NCBI GenBank assembly: GCA_014302835.1
Contig: CP060294.1
Coordinates: forward strand, 1,178,001-1,242,000
DNA length: 64,000 nt
Origin: Pedobacter sp. PAMC26386
GTDB lineage: Bacteria > Bacteroidota > Bacteroidia > Sphingobacteriales > Sphingobacteriaceae
Reading direction: 5' to 3'
Positions 47,312 to 56,145 of this stretch are shown one piece after another. Under the pieces are notes generated by a model. It saw only the letters and a list, made by a program, of their open reading frames with translations. It had not been told where the DNA came from and made no database searches. The position numbers and the translations under genes are program-made. The number at the start of each line of letters is the position of its first letter. Positions within the stretch are counted from its first letter, which is position 1.

Positions 47312-47665
47312 TTAAATGAATGGAAATGATCTGCGACTAAATGGCCCATAAGTTAAATATAACAAAAAAGAGAGATTGTTTTTGTAAGCTTCCCCAACTG
47401 CTGGAATTCGCTTGACAGTCAGGAAGGTTAAGAAATCCTGTGCAAAGGAATAGTTAACATCGCCTAGTTCCATATCGTTAATCTTATACTGATATAAAAG
47501 AGATTCAGCAATCTTGTTTTTTGTTGCTTTCCATTGTTTTAGTGTTTCTGATGACCTCAGCTTCTTTTCTACCAAATCAGAAAACTCTTTAATTTGAAGA
47601 TCAGCAAGTTCCAATAAACTTATCTTTTTCTTAATGGTATGTGTGGTTTGCCCTTTTCTATGGTC
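47312..47665 (-). pseudogene. Tyrosine recombinase fragment (SAM-like core-binding domain)
   Basis: The frame reads KKKISLLELADLQIKEFSDL, then SETLKQWKATKNKIAESLLYQYKINDMELGDVNYSF and FLTFLTVKRIPAVGEA. This is the phage_int_SAM-like domain of Bacteroidota tyrosine recombinases, which normally continues into the catalytic domain. Here it ends after about 100 residues in unrelated sequence with no R...HxxR...Y motif. The upstream part is open but has no start. A fragment of a mobile element integrase, distinct from the one at 57.1 kb. Confidence 0.65.
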
Positions 47666-47753
47666 GCGAGGCCGTTAGCATCTTTCTTTGATTTAATGCC
47701 AAAAAAAATGATTAATCTTTGGTTGCTTTTCATTTTTAAATCTGTTAAAACAT

Positions 47754-48330
47754 TTAGTTAAGCCTGGGTAAATCCAGTAAACAAATTGTTGCTTTAAGGA
47801 ATGGCTCAAATTGCGGTTTTCTAATTCGACCTTTATTTTTAACAATAGTCCATTTTTCATCAAAGATCGAACCGATGATATAGCGTTTTTCTTCAATATT
47901 GCCGTTTGAATATAATTCAACAAGGATTTTGAACCTTTAACATAGCTTCATCAATAAGATCACTTAAATCGTTCTTAGCTAAATAACTTTGTTTTATCTC
48001 TTTCAATTTTGCTTCGAGCATTACAATACGTTCATCACATTCGAATTTCATTATTTTGTAGTCCTGTAGGCTTATGTCATTCTATAAAAGCATTGTCCTT
48101 ATTTTTGTAAGCAGCTTGTTTTGTTGGGTAATTTGATTAACAAGGTCTTTACAATCTATTTCAAAGTTCTTATTTGTATCAGAAACGGAGTCTAAGACAA
48201 CCTCTTTAAAAAGCTCAACCACTCCAGGTAATCGAACAAGTTTTTCAACTCCGATAAAAAATCAGCATTTATCGCATCAGCACTAAATCTAACCTTACAT
48301 AGTAAATCTCAGATCCATTTTGGGATGCTT
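47754..48330 (-). pseudogene. Remnant of a large serine recombinase (C-terminal half)
   Basis: Pieces in three frames join in order: LCKVRFSADAINADFLSEL; then VEKLVRLPGVVELFKEVVLD and, after a TAG, DYKIMKFECDERIVMLEAKLKEI; then KILVELYSNGNIEEKRYIIGSIFDEKWTIV, ending at the TAA at 47754. This is the zinc-ribbon/coiled-coil/C-terminal order of site-specific serine recombinases. The catalytic N-terminal domain is absent. One stop and at least two frameshifts prove decay. Confidence 0.7.
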
Positions 48331-48353
48331 GAAATCATTTTTTGTGAGAAAAG

Positions 48354-49550
48354 CTATTGATATTTTTTGAGTATAAGTGGGATTACTGATTGTCCAAAAT
48401 CAGGCATATCGGTGGCATTTATTGTAGTTTTGTCTTCGGGTGTTTGTTCCAACGAAGTTGTAGGCTCAGTTCTAGTATCAAATGCAAGTTTTTGATTGCT
48501 AACAACATACTCCCGCAACTCATTTTCGTAATTGATGAATGCGGTTTGAAGATCATCTATATTTGCAGCCAATTCTCCGGCCAGTATATAAGCACCTACC
48601 ATTGCAACTGAGGTATTTTGACCGAGGGTAAGGGACACGCTGTACCCGGCATCTCCCACCAAAGAGACACGACCTTTAGACCAGGCGTCCATAATTGTTT
48701 GATTTACCGAGTCGAAATAAAAATTGGTTGATGCTTGCATCAATTCCTTGATCTTACGGATTTTCTCTCCCACATTCGGCACCTTATCGGCAATTAACTG
48801 CTTTTGCAGCTTAATATCTCTGTAATCATAATGCAATGGCTCATCGGAATTAAAGCCCAGATAAGTTCTGGCTTCGGCATTTTTATCTTTAACGATACAC
48901 ACGGAAAGTGGAGTTCCTTCGTGCTGAAAAATCATTTCCCTGTGATCGAGTTCGAAATAATTCGGCATTGTAAAAATGGCAACGTAATGGCCTAAGTAAC
49001 GTATGAATTTATCGTCTGAACCAAAAATGAGCCTTCGTACATTCGAACGAATACCATCTGCACCAATGATAAGATCAAAGCGTTGGGTAGCGGCATGCGC
49101 AAAAGTCACATTCACGCCTTCGTTATCCTGATCAATGGTCAGTATCGTGTCGTCGAAAATATATTTCACTTGATTTCCTATCGTCTCAAAAAGAACTCTG
49201 CACAAGTCATCCCTCAATATTTCCACATCAGGGCTGTCATGTCGGCCACCGGTAAGTGTTTGCTCAGTATTCCGAAAGATTTCATCCCCAGTTATGGCAT
49301 CAACAATGGACATTCCTGTTAACTTTGTGCTGTTATTGCGGATTATATTTAAAATTCCCATTCGCTCAGCGACCTCTAAGGCGGTGCCGCGGACATCCAC
49401 TGCCTGTCCTCCAGGACGAATATGTGTTGCTCGTTCGACTATAGTGACATTGAAGCCATATTTCGCCAACCAGTAAGCGGTACTTAAACCAGAGATGCTT
49501 CCACCAGATATCAGTATGCTTTTGTTTTTTTTATTTTTTAATAATTCCAT
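48354..49550 (-). CDS. FAD-dependent monooxygenase (Tet(X)-like)
   Basis: 398 residues. FAD motif SGGSISGLSTAYWLAKYGF near the N-terminus, the ILRDDLCRVLFE arginine/aspartate motif near residue 112, and VGDAGYSVSLTLGQNTS near residue 300, slightly divergent from the usual GDAAHxxxPxxGxG. It is probably an NAD(P)H- and O2-dependent hydroxylase of small molecules. Its promoter region (49569-49629) matches that of the monooxygenase at 50715, and the AraC regulator lies between them. Confidence 0.85.
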   Translation of the reverse strand: MELLKNKKNKSILISGGSISGLSTAYWLAKYGFNVTIVERATHIRPGGQAVDVRGTALEVAERMGILNIIRNNSTKLTGMSIVDAITGDEIFRNTEQTLTGGRHDSPDVEILRDDLCRVLFETIGNQVKYIFDDTILTIDQDNEGVNVTFAHAATQRFDLIIGADGIRSNVRRLIFGSDDKFIRYLGHYVAIFTMPNYFELDHREMIFQHEGTPLSVCIVKDKNAEARTYLGFNSDEPLHYDYRDIKLQKQLIADKVPNVGEKIRKIKELMQASTNFYFDSVNQTIMDAWSKGRVSLVGDAGYSVSLTLGQNTSVAMVGAYILAGELAANIDDLQTAFINYENELREYVVSNQKLAFDTRTEPTTSLEQTPEDKTTINATDMPDFGQSVIPLILKKYQ

Positions 49551-49568
49551 TATTGAACAGCTTATTTG

Positions 49569-49629
49569 TCAATGCAAATAAACCTCACGGAATCAGTTGG
49601 AAAAAGAGTGAAAAGGAGCAAGTATTGGA
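49569..49629 (-). promoter_or_regulatory. Promoter/operator of the 48.4-kb monooxygenase, shared with the 50.7-kb gene
   Basis: Read on the minus strand, TCCAATACTTGCTCCTT (49629-49613) is followed after 29 bases by GTTTATTTGCATTGA (49583-49569), 18 bases before the ATG. The same two blocks with the same 29-base spacing precede the gene at 50715. Probable RNA polymerase and AraC binding sites. Confidence 0.65.
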
Positions 49630-50487
49630 TTAATCGGAGTTTTTGTTTCTAAAGGTTAAAGCGGTCATCCCCGTGACTTTGGTGAAAAGTCTTGAAAAAT
49701 AAGGATAATCATCATAACCCAACTCAGCAGCAATTTCTTTTACTGATCTATCGGAATGATAAAGTAACCGTTTCGCTTCTAAAATAATCCGTTGTTGTAT
49801 ATGATGGGAGACCGAATGGCCTGTAACGTTTTTAACGCATTCGTTTAAATAGTGGGTAGATATATTCAGGGCTTGGGCATACGCCACTGGTTTTTTACAG
49901 GTAGTAAAATTTTCTTCCAGAAATACACGGAATGCTTTAGCTACCACTTCAAATCTTAGTAGTGAACCTGTCGGTTTTGTTAGTGCTAAATATTGTGACG
50001 CAACCAACGCAACCAGAGTATTGCAACCGTCTTTAAGCATGGCATAGTGCAATTTTTCATGTTTTCTTGCTGATAACTTAATGCAGAGCGATACAGCCTC
50101 AGAAATGATAGAAAACGTTTCTTCCTTTAACAAAAGTGGTTTTGCAGGTGTGATTGATTCCAATAATTTCAAATATTCAGGATTCAGATCTTCATTGCTT
50201 ATCGCCCAAAAACTAAGCGTTACATTTTCAAATCCAATCATTCGATGTACCTGATTGGGATGAATGTAGAAAACAGAAGATGCAGCTAATTCGTACCTTT
50301 GAAAATCGATTTCAAGAGGGGTAACTCCCTTTTCCTGCAAGAAAAACAAATGATAATCATCCCGGTGTGCGTCTGCTGCATCCTCGAAGATGCGCAACTC
50401 ACGGATCGATGCTTTACCAATGGCGATTCCAGAGCCGAACTTGTCCGCCATTGTATTTAATGGAATGGATGCGTTTTGCTTAGACAT
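49630..50487 (-). CDS. AraC-family transcriptional regulator
   Basis: 285 residues. The N-terminal half is an effector-binding region (FYIHPNQVHRM is cupin-like), and the C-terminal half is a double helix-turn-helix (AQALNISTHYLNECVKNVTGHSVSHHI; IAAELGYDDYPYFSRLFTKVTGM). It stands between two monooxygenase genes and is divergent from the right one. Both monooxygenase promoters carry matching blocks, so it is probably their shared regulator. Confidence 0.88.
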   Translation of the reverse strand: MSKQNASIPLNTMADKFGSGIAIGKASIRELRIFEDAADAHRDDYHLFFLQEKGVTPLEIDFQRYELAASSVFYIHPNQVHRMIGFENVTLSFWAISNEDLNPEYLKLLESITPAKPLLLKEETFSIISEAVSLCIKLSARKHEKLHYAMLKDGCNTLVALVASQYLALTKPTGSLLRFEVVAKAFRVFLEENFTTCKKPVAYAQALNISTHYLNECVKNVTGHSVSHHIQQRIILEAKRLLYHSDRSVKEIAAELGYDDYPYFSRLFTKVTGMTALTFRNKNSD

Positions 50488-50633
50488 TGTTTAATTCAAT
50501 TTGTAAAGGTAGTATTTTCGACTGCGGTAATTAATGATAACCAAATAATATTTCCAACGGTCTGCAAATTGAATTTTTTCTGTTGGCTGCATAATATCTT
50601 ACTTTTATTTGTTTTGTTAATTACTCCGAATTG

Positions 50634-50694
50634 TCCAATACTTGCTCCTTATTACTCTTGCCACCATTTCTTGTACAATGTTTATTTGCATTGA
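50634..50694 (+). promoter_or_regulatory. Promoter/operator of the 50.7-kb monooxygenase, shared with the 48.4-kb gene
   Basis: TCCAATACTTGCTCCTT (50634-50650) and GTTTATTTGCATTGA (50680-50694) are separated by 29 bases and end 20 bases before the ATG at 50715. Identical blocks, spacing and orientation to the gene occur upstream of the monooxygenase starting at 49550. Confidence 0.65.
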
Positions 50695-50714
50695 ATACAA
50701 AAGTTATTTAATAG

Positions 50715-51923
50715 ATGAAAATTAATCATAAGATCCTCGTTTGTGGCGCTAGTATTTCAGGTACTGCGATTGCATTTTGGCTTGAAAAATACGGCTATGA
50801 AGTAGTTGTTGTTGAAAAATCCGATACATTTCGGGATGGTGGGCAAAATGTAGATATTAAAGGTATTGGTCAAGATGTCATAAAATTGATGGGGCTAGAA
50901 CAGCAAATTGATTCCAGGAATACAGGGGAAGAAGGCCTCCGATATCTAAACGATAAAGGTAACATCATATCAAGCTATCCAAAGGGTGCAGTAGGAGGCC
51001 TTACAAGTCCTTATGAAATTTTGCGAGGTGATCTTGCTCGCATTATTTATGATAGAACAAAACTTAGATGCGACTATCGTTTTGGATGGTTTGTCGTAGC
51101 TATTTCAGAGCTTACTGATATAGTTAAAGTAACCTTTAATAATGGTTCAATAGAAGATTTTGACATAGTTGTCTGCGCAGATGGCATTGGCTCTACAACG
51201 CGAGATTTGGTGATGCCTGAGTATACCCATTTCAACTATTTGGGCGCGTATATGTCGTTTTTTAAAATCCCTAAAACACCGGAGGATGATCTTTGGGCCA
51301 AGGCATACCAGGTTAGAGGAGGCGCAATGGTTTTTCTTCGACCAGGACATAAAAACGATACAACAGTACTGGTAACCTTTCTAAAGGAGGAATTTATACC
51401 AGACTGGCAGGATGTTTCTAAGCAAAAGAATAGATTAAAAGAAGTTCTAACAGCGAAAGCTGGTTTAGCCGAACGTGTGGTTCAGAATCTCGATAATGTT
51501 CAAGATCTTTATTTTGGCCCTATGAGTCAGGTCAAAGCATCTCAATGGTCGAAAGGACGTATTGTACTTTTAGGCGACGCAGCCCATGCACCTACACCAT
51601 TTACAGGGCTTGGAACTACACTATCGCTCGTTGGCGCTTATATCTTGGCAGGTGAACTTTCACAAAATACCAGTATCAAAGATGCGTTGGAGCAATACGA
51701 ACTTATCTACAAGCCGCATGTTGAATTATCTCAAAAACAAATTTCGCCAAGAGTTATACGGCTTATTCACCCACAGTCAAAATTTGGAATAATGGTCACC
51801 CGAATGCTAACTAAAATTTTTGCAAGTGCCTTAATTCAAAAACTCTTACGCCCGCGAACAGAAAAGCAGGAAGTTACCGGGCTTAACGATTTTGTCTTAC
51901 CTAATTATCAAACAATAAACTAG
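50715..51923 (+). CDS. FAD-dependent monooxygenase (Tet(X)-like)
   Basis: 402 residues. FAD motif VCGASISGTAIAFWLEKYGY at the N-terminus, ILRGDLARIIYD near residue 107, and LLGDAAHAPTPFTGLGTTLS near residue 285, all typical of class A flavin monooxygenases. The N- and C-terminal FAD regions resemble the enzyme at 48.4 kb (GAYILAGEL in both), indicating a duplicated pair. Substrate unknown. Probably controlled by the adjacent AraC regulator. Confidence 0.88.
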   Translation: MKINHKILVCGASISGTAIAFWLEKYGYEVVVVEKSDTFRDGGQNVDIKGIGQDVIKLMGLEQQIDSRNTGEEGLRYLNDKGNIISSYPKGAVGGLTSPYEILRGDLARIIYDRTKLRCDYRFGWFVVAISELTDIVKVTFNNGSIEDFDIVVCADGIGSTTRDLVMPEYTHFNYLGAYMSFFKIPKTPEDDLWAKAYQVRGGAMVFLRPGHKNDTTVLVTFLKEEFIPDWQDVSKQKNRLKEVLTAKAGLAERVVQNLDNVQDLYFGPMSQVKASQWSKGRIVLLGDAAHAPTPFTGLGTTLSLVGAYILAGELSQNTSIKDALEQYELIYKPHVELSQKQISPRVIRLIHPQSKFGIMVTRMLTKIFASALIQKLLRPRTEKQEVTGLNDFVLPNYQTIN

Positions 51924-52174
51924 CTGTAAGTCTCCTTAGGAGTTCAACTTTACGGCAAATATAGATTGAACCGAAAAAGATTATTGTCGATAACATGTTT
52001 TAATAAAAGCGAGGAATTCTGGTGGAACTAAAACTGTTATTGCTGAGAATATTCGCTTAGATTTGGCTCCATAAATATCCTTATATTCCGTAAGTAATCG
52101 GTATAGACGCCATTCTGATCAAAACTTGTTCAAAGTGGTTCGACCTTAGCACGGCTCGGTGTACTATTTATGAC

Positions 52175-52204
52175 AAGTAGCCAATTTTATTGGCTACTTT
52201 TTTT
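52175..52204 (+). terminator. Rho-independent terminator
   Basis: AAGTAGCCAAT and ATTGGCTACTT form an 11-bp stem around a 3-base loop, followed by a T-run. It lies in the 51924-52248 spacer, where nothing else is supported. Confidence 0.8.
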
Positions 52205-52248
52205 ATGGAATTAACTTTTGTACTTTTAAAAGCTTATCAAATTATAAA

Positions 52249-52725
52249 ATGGATTTTTCGATTACCTCAAAGTTGGACAAAGGAGACTATATCAAAGTGA
52301 TGTTCATTGGTCTTTACAAAAAACCGTATTACATAATAGCCACCATTTTTGGACTTTGTCTTTTAATAATTTCAATATTAAACTATTTTAATGCCATAAG
52401 TTTCGAGGTGTACTCACCCTTTACCGACGCTATTTTAGGTTTATTTTTACTACTATCCCCATCAATAATTGTATTTTTTGCTCTTAGTCAAGCTAAATCA
52501 AATCCAAGTTTACTAAATGACATGACTTATACTTTTAACGAGGAAAGTATGGCTGTTAATGGATTGACCTTTAAAAGTGAGTTCTTATGGGAGCATATTA
52601 TTAAGCAAAAAGAGATAGGCAAGTTTTTAATTCTATATCACACAAAAAAATTTGGAAATTTTATTGATAAGTCAAAACTAACGTCAGAGGAATTGCTTTT
52701 TATAAAATCAAAAATAAAGAAATAA
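52249..52725 (+). CDS. YcxB-like membrane protein
   Basis: 158 residues with two hydrophobic spans near 30-50 and 62-80 and a C-terminal YcxB-like region (NDMTYTFNEESMAVNGLTFKSEFLWEHIIKQKEIGKFLILY). The family is of unknown function. Stand-alone gene between two terminators. Confidence 0.75.
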   Translation: MDFSITSKLDKGDYIKVMFIGLYKKPYYIIATIFGLCLLIISILNYFNAISFEVYSPFTDAILGLFLLLSPSIIVFFALSQAKSNPSLLNDMTYTFNEESMAVNGLTFKSEFLWEHIIKQKEIGKFLILYHTKKFGNFIDKSKLTSEELLFIKSKIKK

Positions 52726-53167
52726 TTGGGACACCATTATTTATCCTGCAATGGTTCAATCAAAAACGGGTTAGATATTTAAAATCAGCCTCAAGCATCA
52801 AATAGAGCGGCTAAACGTTTCAGGTCATCTAAAAATTGGTTCGTGTGGCCGTCGGGTTTTAGTAGAACCCTTCTCTAAAGCACCTAGAGAGGTTTTTTTT
52901 GTTTTTAAATATTTTGTAATGTGCTTATTTGGCTTGGAAACGCCATTTTTGGTTCGATCTCTGGCGGGGGAGACCCAAACGTACTAAGGTCGAATCAGAT
53001 TAATTTCAATTATCTAACTATTATTTTGCATTTGATAGATGAAGCACCTTAAAAGTACTATTATTTTAATGGCTTCTAAATTAATGTGTTGACAGCGTGG
53101 ATTCGAAATTTATTAGGTGCATGTACGGATCACTCTTTGATAACAAACGTTCTGTTCTACGGTTGAG
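52726..53167. other. Gene-free stretch with a terminator
   Basis: Apart from the hairpin at 52869-52900 no feature is supported. CTAAGGTCGAA at 52984-52994 is an inverted copy of TTCGACCTTAG at 52139-52149, so the pair flanks the YcxB-like gene. Arms of 11 bp alone do not establish a transposable unit. Confidence 0.4.
52869..52900 (+). terminator. Rho-independent terminator
   Basis: CC-T-TCTCTA pairs with TAGAGAGG around a 7-base loop and is followed by eight T residues. Confidence 0.7.
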
Positions 53168-53569
53168 CTATATCTGTTCTACCTTTGCAATCACTTTTTC
53201 TCTGAAAGAACTCCTGATTCGATCGCGGTGCTGCAAACCCCATTCTGCGATCTTGTCTGAAAGATCCCTCAGTGACATGCCATAATCTGAAACACTATAG
53301 GTAACAGAGGGCGGCTTGGTACTACTGACATGTCGATTGATCAGGCCGTTCGTTTCCAGGTCTTTTAACTCCCGGCTGAGCACTTTACCAGAGAGTGGTT
53401 CAATGTCATTCAATATCTCTGAATAACGCATGGGTTTATAGCAAAGTCGGGATAAAATGGATAACTTCCACTTACCTGACAGTAGCTCCATAGTATCATC
53501 AATTGCCCTTATCTTTTTAAGGCAGTCATCGAATGGTGGAAACGATGCGTCTGTATTTTCTAAGTTCAT
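53168..53569 (-). CDS. HxlR-family transcriptional regulator
   Basis: 133 residues with a winged helix of the HxlR type (LLSGKWKLSILSRLCYKPMRYSEILNDI...LSGKVLSRELKDLETNGLI...VTYSVSDYGMSL). It has C15 near the N-terminus, the usual place of the redox-sensing cysteine in some members. It is divergent from a nitroreductase, the classic arrangement for an HxlR regulator that controls an electrophile- or redox-responsive enzyme. Confidence 0.9.
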   Translation of the reverse strand: MNLENTDASFPPFDDCLKKIRAIDDTMELLSGKWKLSILSRLCYKPMRYSEILNDIEPLSGKVLSRELKDLETNGLINRHVSSTKPPSVTYSVSDYGMSLRDLSDKIAEWGLQHRDRIRSSFREKVIAKVEQI

Positions 53570-53581
53570 GGTTACTTTTTT

Positions 53582-53658
53582 GTCACAATGGTGCCTTGAT
53601 TGTCACCATTACTTTTTGTCACAAAGTTACTTATTGACAGCGACTAAGTCTACATTTG
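53582..53658. promoter_or_regulatory. Divergent HxlR/nitroreductase promoter with three TTGTCAC boxes
   Basis: TTGTCAC occurs at about 53582, 53602 and 53618 in the 106-bp spacer. Two copies lie inside near-identical 16-17 bp direct repeats (53573-53589 and 53610-53625), and ATGGTG/CACCAT (53589-53594 and 53605-53610) is an inverted repeat between them. TACATTTG at 53651-53658 fits the TAnnTTTG promoter box, 17 bp before the nitroreductase ATG. Likely HxlR operators. Confidence 0.55.
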
Positions 53659-53675
53659 TCAAAAATTTTATTGAT

Positions 53676-54377
53676 ATGAGTTTATTAAAGGATCTGGAGT
53701 GGCGTTATGCTACTAAGAAAATGAATGGTCAAAAGATTCCGCAGGAAAAGCTGGATTACATTTTAGAAGCCGCGCGTATGGCTCCTTCGTCTTCCGGACT
53801 ACAACAGTATAAGGTCATTATGATCTCAGACAAAGCATTGTTGGAACGGATCAGGCTAGTCGCCTACGATCAAAGCCAAATTACCGACTGTTCACATCTA
53901 CTCGTTTTTGCTGCGTGGGACAGCTATTCGGATGAACGGATCTCCAATGTCTTTAACTATATGATGGACGAACGTGGCCTGCCTCATAAAACAATGGACG
54001 CTTATAAACAGGTTATCCTTGAAACGTACGAGCGTGCCGGGCAGGAATGGCAGTCGCATCATGCTGCCAAGCAAAGTTATATATCCTTTGCGATGGCAAT
54101 CGCTGCCGCCGCGGAAAAAAAGGTCGACGCAACACCTATTGAGGGTTTCTTACCAGAAAAACTTGATGAATTATTAAATTTAAATGGGTCAGGTTACAAA
54201 AGTACGGTCATCCTTCCATTAGGTTACCGGGAAGCCGAGCAGGATTGGCTTGTCAACATGAAAAAGGTACGCACACCGAAAAAATCTTTCATCACAGAGA
54301 TGACCTTGGCGGATGTCTCGGATAACGTGGTTCTGCCGACGCCGATGAATCTTGATGCCTTTGTCCAGAAGAGATAA
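53676..54377 (+). CDS. Nitroreductase-family NAD(P)H oxidoreductase
   Basis: 233 residues from the ATG at 53676 (MSLLKDLEWRYATKKM). FMN-binding family blocks are visible: RYATKKMNGQ, ARMAPSSSGLQQYKV, and the C-terminal LPLGYREAEQDWL. The enzyme reduces nitro compounds or quinones using FMN and NAD(P)H. A longer frame from 53457 exists but would read through the regulator promoter and is rejected. A hairpin AAACACGAG/CTCGTGTTT at 54422-54453 follows. Confidence 0.88.
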   Translation: MSLLKDLEWRYATKKMNGQKIPQEKLDYILEAARMAPSSSGLQQYKVIMISDKALLERIRLVAYDQSQITDCSHLLVFAAWDSYSDERISNVFNYMMDERGLPHKTMDAYKQVILETYERAGQEWQSHHAAKQSYISFAMAIAAAAEKKVDATPIEGFLPEKLDELLNLNGSGYKSTVILPLGYREAEQDWLVNMKKVRTPKKSFITEMTLADVSDNVVLPTPMNLDAFVQKR

Positions 54378-54421
54378 TAAGCCATAGCCAGATTGTACGA
54401 AGTCAGATGTATTTATGTTGA

Positions 54422-54453
54422 AAACACGAGACCATAAGGGAATGGCTCGTGTT
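54422..54453 (+). terminator. Possible terminator hairpin after the nitroreductase
   Basis: AAACACGAG (54422-54430) and CTCGTGTTT (54445-54453) form a 9-bp stem with a 14-base loop, 45 bp after the stop. No T-run follows. The remaining bases to 54671 show nothing else. Confidence 0.4.
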
Positions 54454-54671
54454 TCAATTGCATGTTTAATAATTAAGAAATTCCCTCTGGTCTCATGAAG
54501 CTGGAAGTCTGCGAAAAAATAGGTCATTACTTGTAAGGGGTTTCCCATCTGAGCGCTGGTTAAGCCAGTTGGCTAATAATTCAATTGTTTTTTAATCTTC
54601 TTTATATTCATCGTCCATAGATTTTAATCAACGTTATTATAATTTGGTGCATTTTTCTTTAAAGAGCCAGA

Positions 54672-55034
54672 TTAGTAATACTGTGCAAAATTAGCAGAAT
54701 CCTTATGTCCAAGTAAGTAGTCCAATGATACGCTTGCATAATAACTGAGATAACATTCTCCTTGATGTGAACTGCAACTGACCAATAGTAAATCTTCTGT
54801 CACCTTAAATGAAACCCTTTGTTCTTTTTCTCTGGGTTCTTTTACCGCCAAAATCAATATGCCCCCTTTAAAAGAAATCACGTGTACCTGATCCTTTCGA
54901 TATGGTAATTTCGAGGAGTCATAATTTGCAAACTGGTCGATTGTCGACCGTAATAATGTTTTCGTTCCTTTTACAAATGGCAAACTAAAAAACTGTTTGC
55001 CATTGAACAGAATTTTTATCTCCTGACTATCCAT
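54672..55034 (-). CDS. Hypothetical protein linked to the HEPN gene
   Basis: 120 residues, soluble and beta-rich, with no recognised domain (FKVTEDLLLVSCSSHQGECYLSYY). It starts inside the last 8 bp of the upstream HEPN frame, so the two are coupled. No role can be assigned beyond this link. Confidence 0.55.
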   Translation of the reverse strand: MDSQEIKILFNGKQFFSLPFVKGTKTLLRSTIDQFANYDSSKLPYRKDQVHVISFKGGILILAVKEPREKEQRVSFKVTEDLLLVSCSSHQGECYLSYYASVSLDYLLGHKDSANFAQYY

Positions 55035-55922
55035 TTTGAACCTCTCTTTCCTGTGTTACTTGTTTATATAAGGCGGCTTCATTTTCCAATTTCACTATTT
55101 TCTCTTCACACATTTGCTTAGCCAGTGTCACAAAAGAAGCGATCTTTTTATATAGCAGGTGGGCGTCACCCTGCTCAACTGAGAAATGATCCCCATAACG
55201 GGCACCAGAGTAGCTTTTGACTAGCACATCAAAAAGTCTTTCATCTTCGGGACTATTTGATAAAAAGATTTTACCGGGCAAATTGGAAAAGGAATTGCAC
55301 AGGTATAACAGACGATGTAGATTGTGAAACTCTGATCGGTAGGCTATTTGCACTCTAATTAGTACTATACATGATTGTTCTAAAGCTTGGTGCAGCATGA
55401 AGATGCAAATTTTGTATTGCTGATTGACAAGACACTCATGAGCGCCTAACAAAAATCCTTCTGCTAATGGAATTAGATGATACAGATGTTTTTTAGCCTT
55501 TAGCCCGATTGCGTAGGAATATATCTGACCATAAGATCTGATTGAGTCATTCCATCACTGCTATATAAAAGGTGCCCGGTATTATAAATGGTAATGAAAA
55601 ACTTGTTATTGGCTCGGATAGCCTCGGCGATTGATTCTTTTCCATGACACAGGATAGTGATCTTACCCTGCTTATAATGGAAATTTGCAAACTCTTGAAC
55701 CTCACGATCAATCCGGGTATTGCTTTCTGTCACAATAAGGAGGCAGCGATGGTAATTGTGATCGTAGCCATGATCTATAAAACAGCCACTAGTTTCCTCG
55801 GATACAATTTTTTTAGCAAAACAGAAAAGTTGCTGGGGTTGGAACTTTTGAATTAATGATTTGACGAACGTCTTAAAATAAATAGAATGTTCATCGGCTG
55901 GGGTTAGAGGTAGCATTTCCAT
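55027..55922 (-). pseudogene. HEPN-nucleotidyltransferase protein, split by a frameshift
   Basis: The 55922 frame (140 residues) is nucleotidyltransferase-like (FCFAKKIVSEETSGCFI, YHRCLLIVTESNTRI, GKITILCHGKESI). It ends PTQSG-TAA at 55500. The HEPN part follows in the -1 frame without its own ATG: KAKKHLYHLIPLAEGFLLGAH, then CIFMLHQALEQSCIVLI and GARYGDHFSVEQ. Similar Bacteroidota proteins are single polypeptides of about 300 residues in this order. One inserted or deleted base near 55500-55510 explains the split. Could be decay or a base-call error. Confidence 0.65.
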
Positions 55923-56145
55923 ATATTGATCTCATTTAATTTTCACATTAAATAAGCCTCTAATAAAGTGGTTGCCAATTTAGTATAAGGTTTTGGTTGC
56001 TCAACTTAGACTCGCGGGGTTAAACTGTCAGATTTAGTTGCGAGGCTTGTAAGCAATTCCTTGTCACCAATTTTAGAACTGCAATTTTATAGTTTATTCA
56101 TTTATTTCTTTAGATATGCTAATATAAGTAGTATTTGTTTTATAG

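Noticed and set aside
52960..52985. GGTTCGATCTCTGGCGGGGG as a tRNA 3' fragment
   Set aside because: It resembles a T-arm only loosely and cannot be folded with flanking bases into an acceptor stem.
52139..52994. TTCGACCTTAG/CTAAGGTCGAA inverted repeats as ends of a mobile element
   Set aside because: They are only 11 bp, with no transposase and no target duplication. Recorded as a note only.
53457..53675. N-terminal extension of the nitroreductase back to 53457
   Set aside because: It would overlap the HxlR gene and the promoter boxes; the ATG at 53676 gives the normal family N-terminus.
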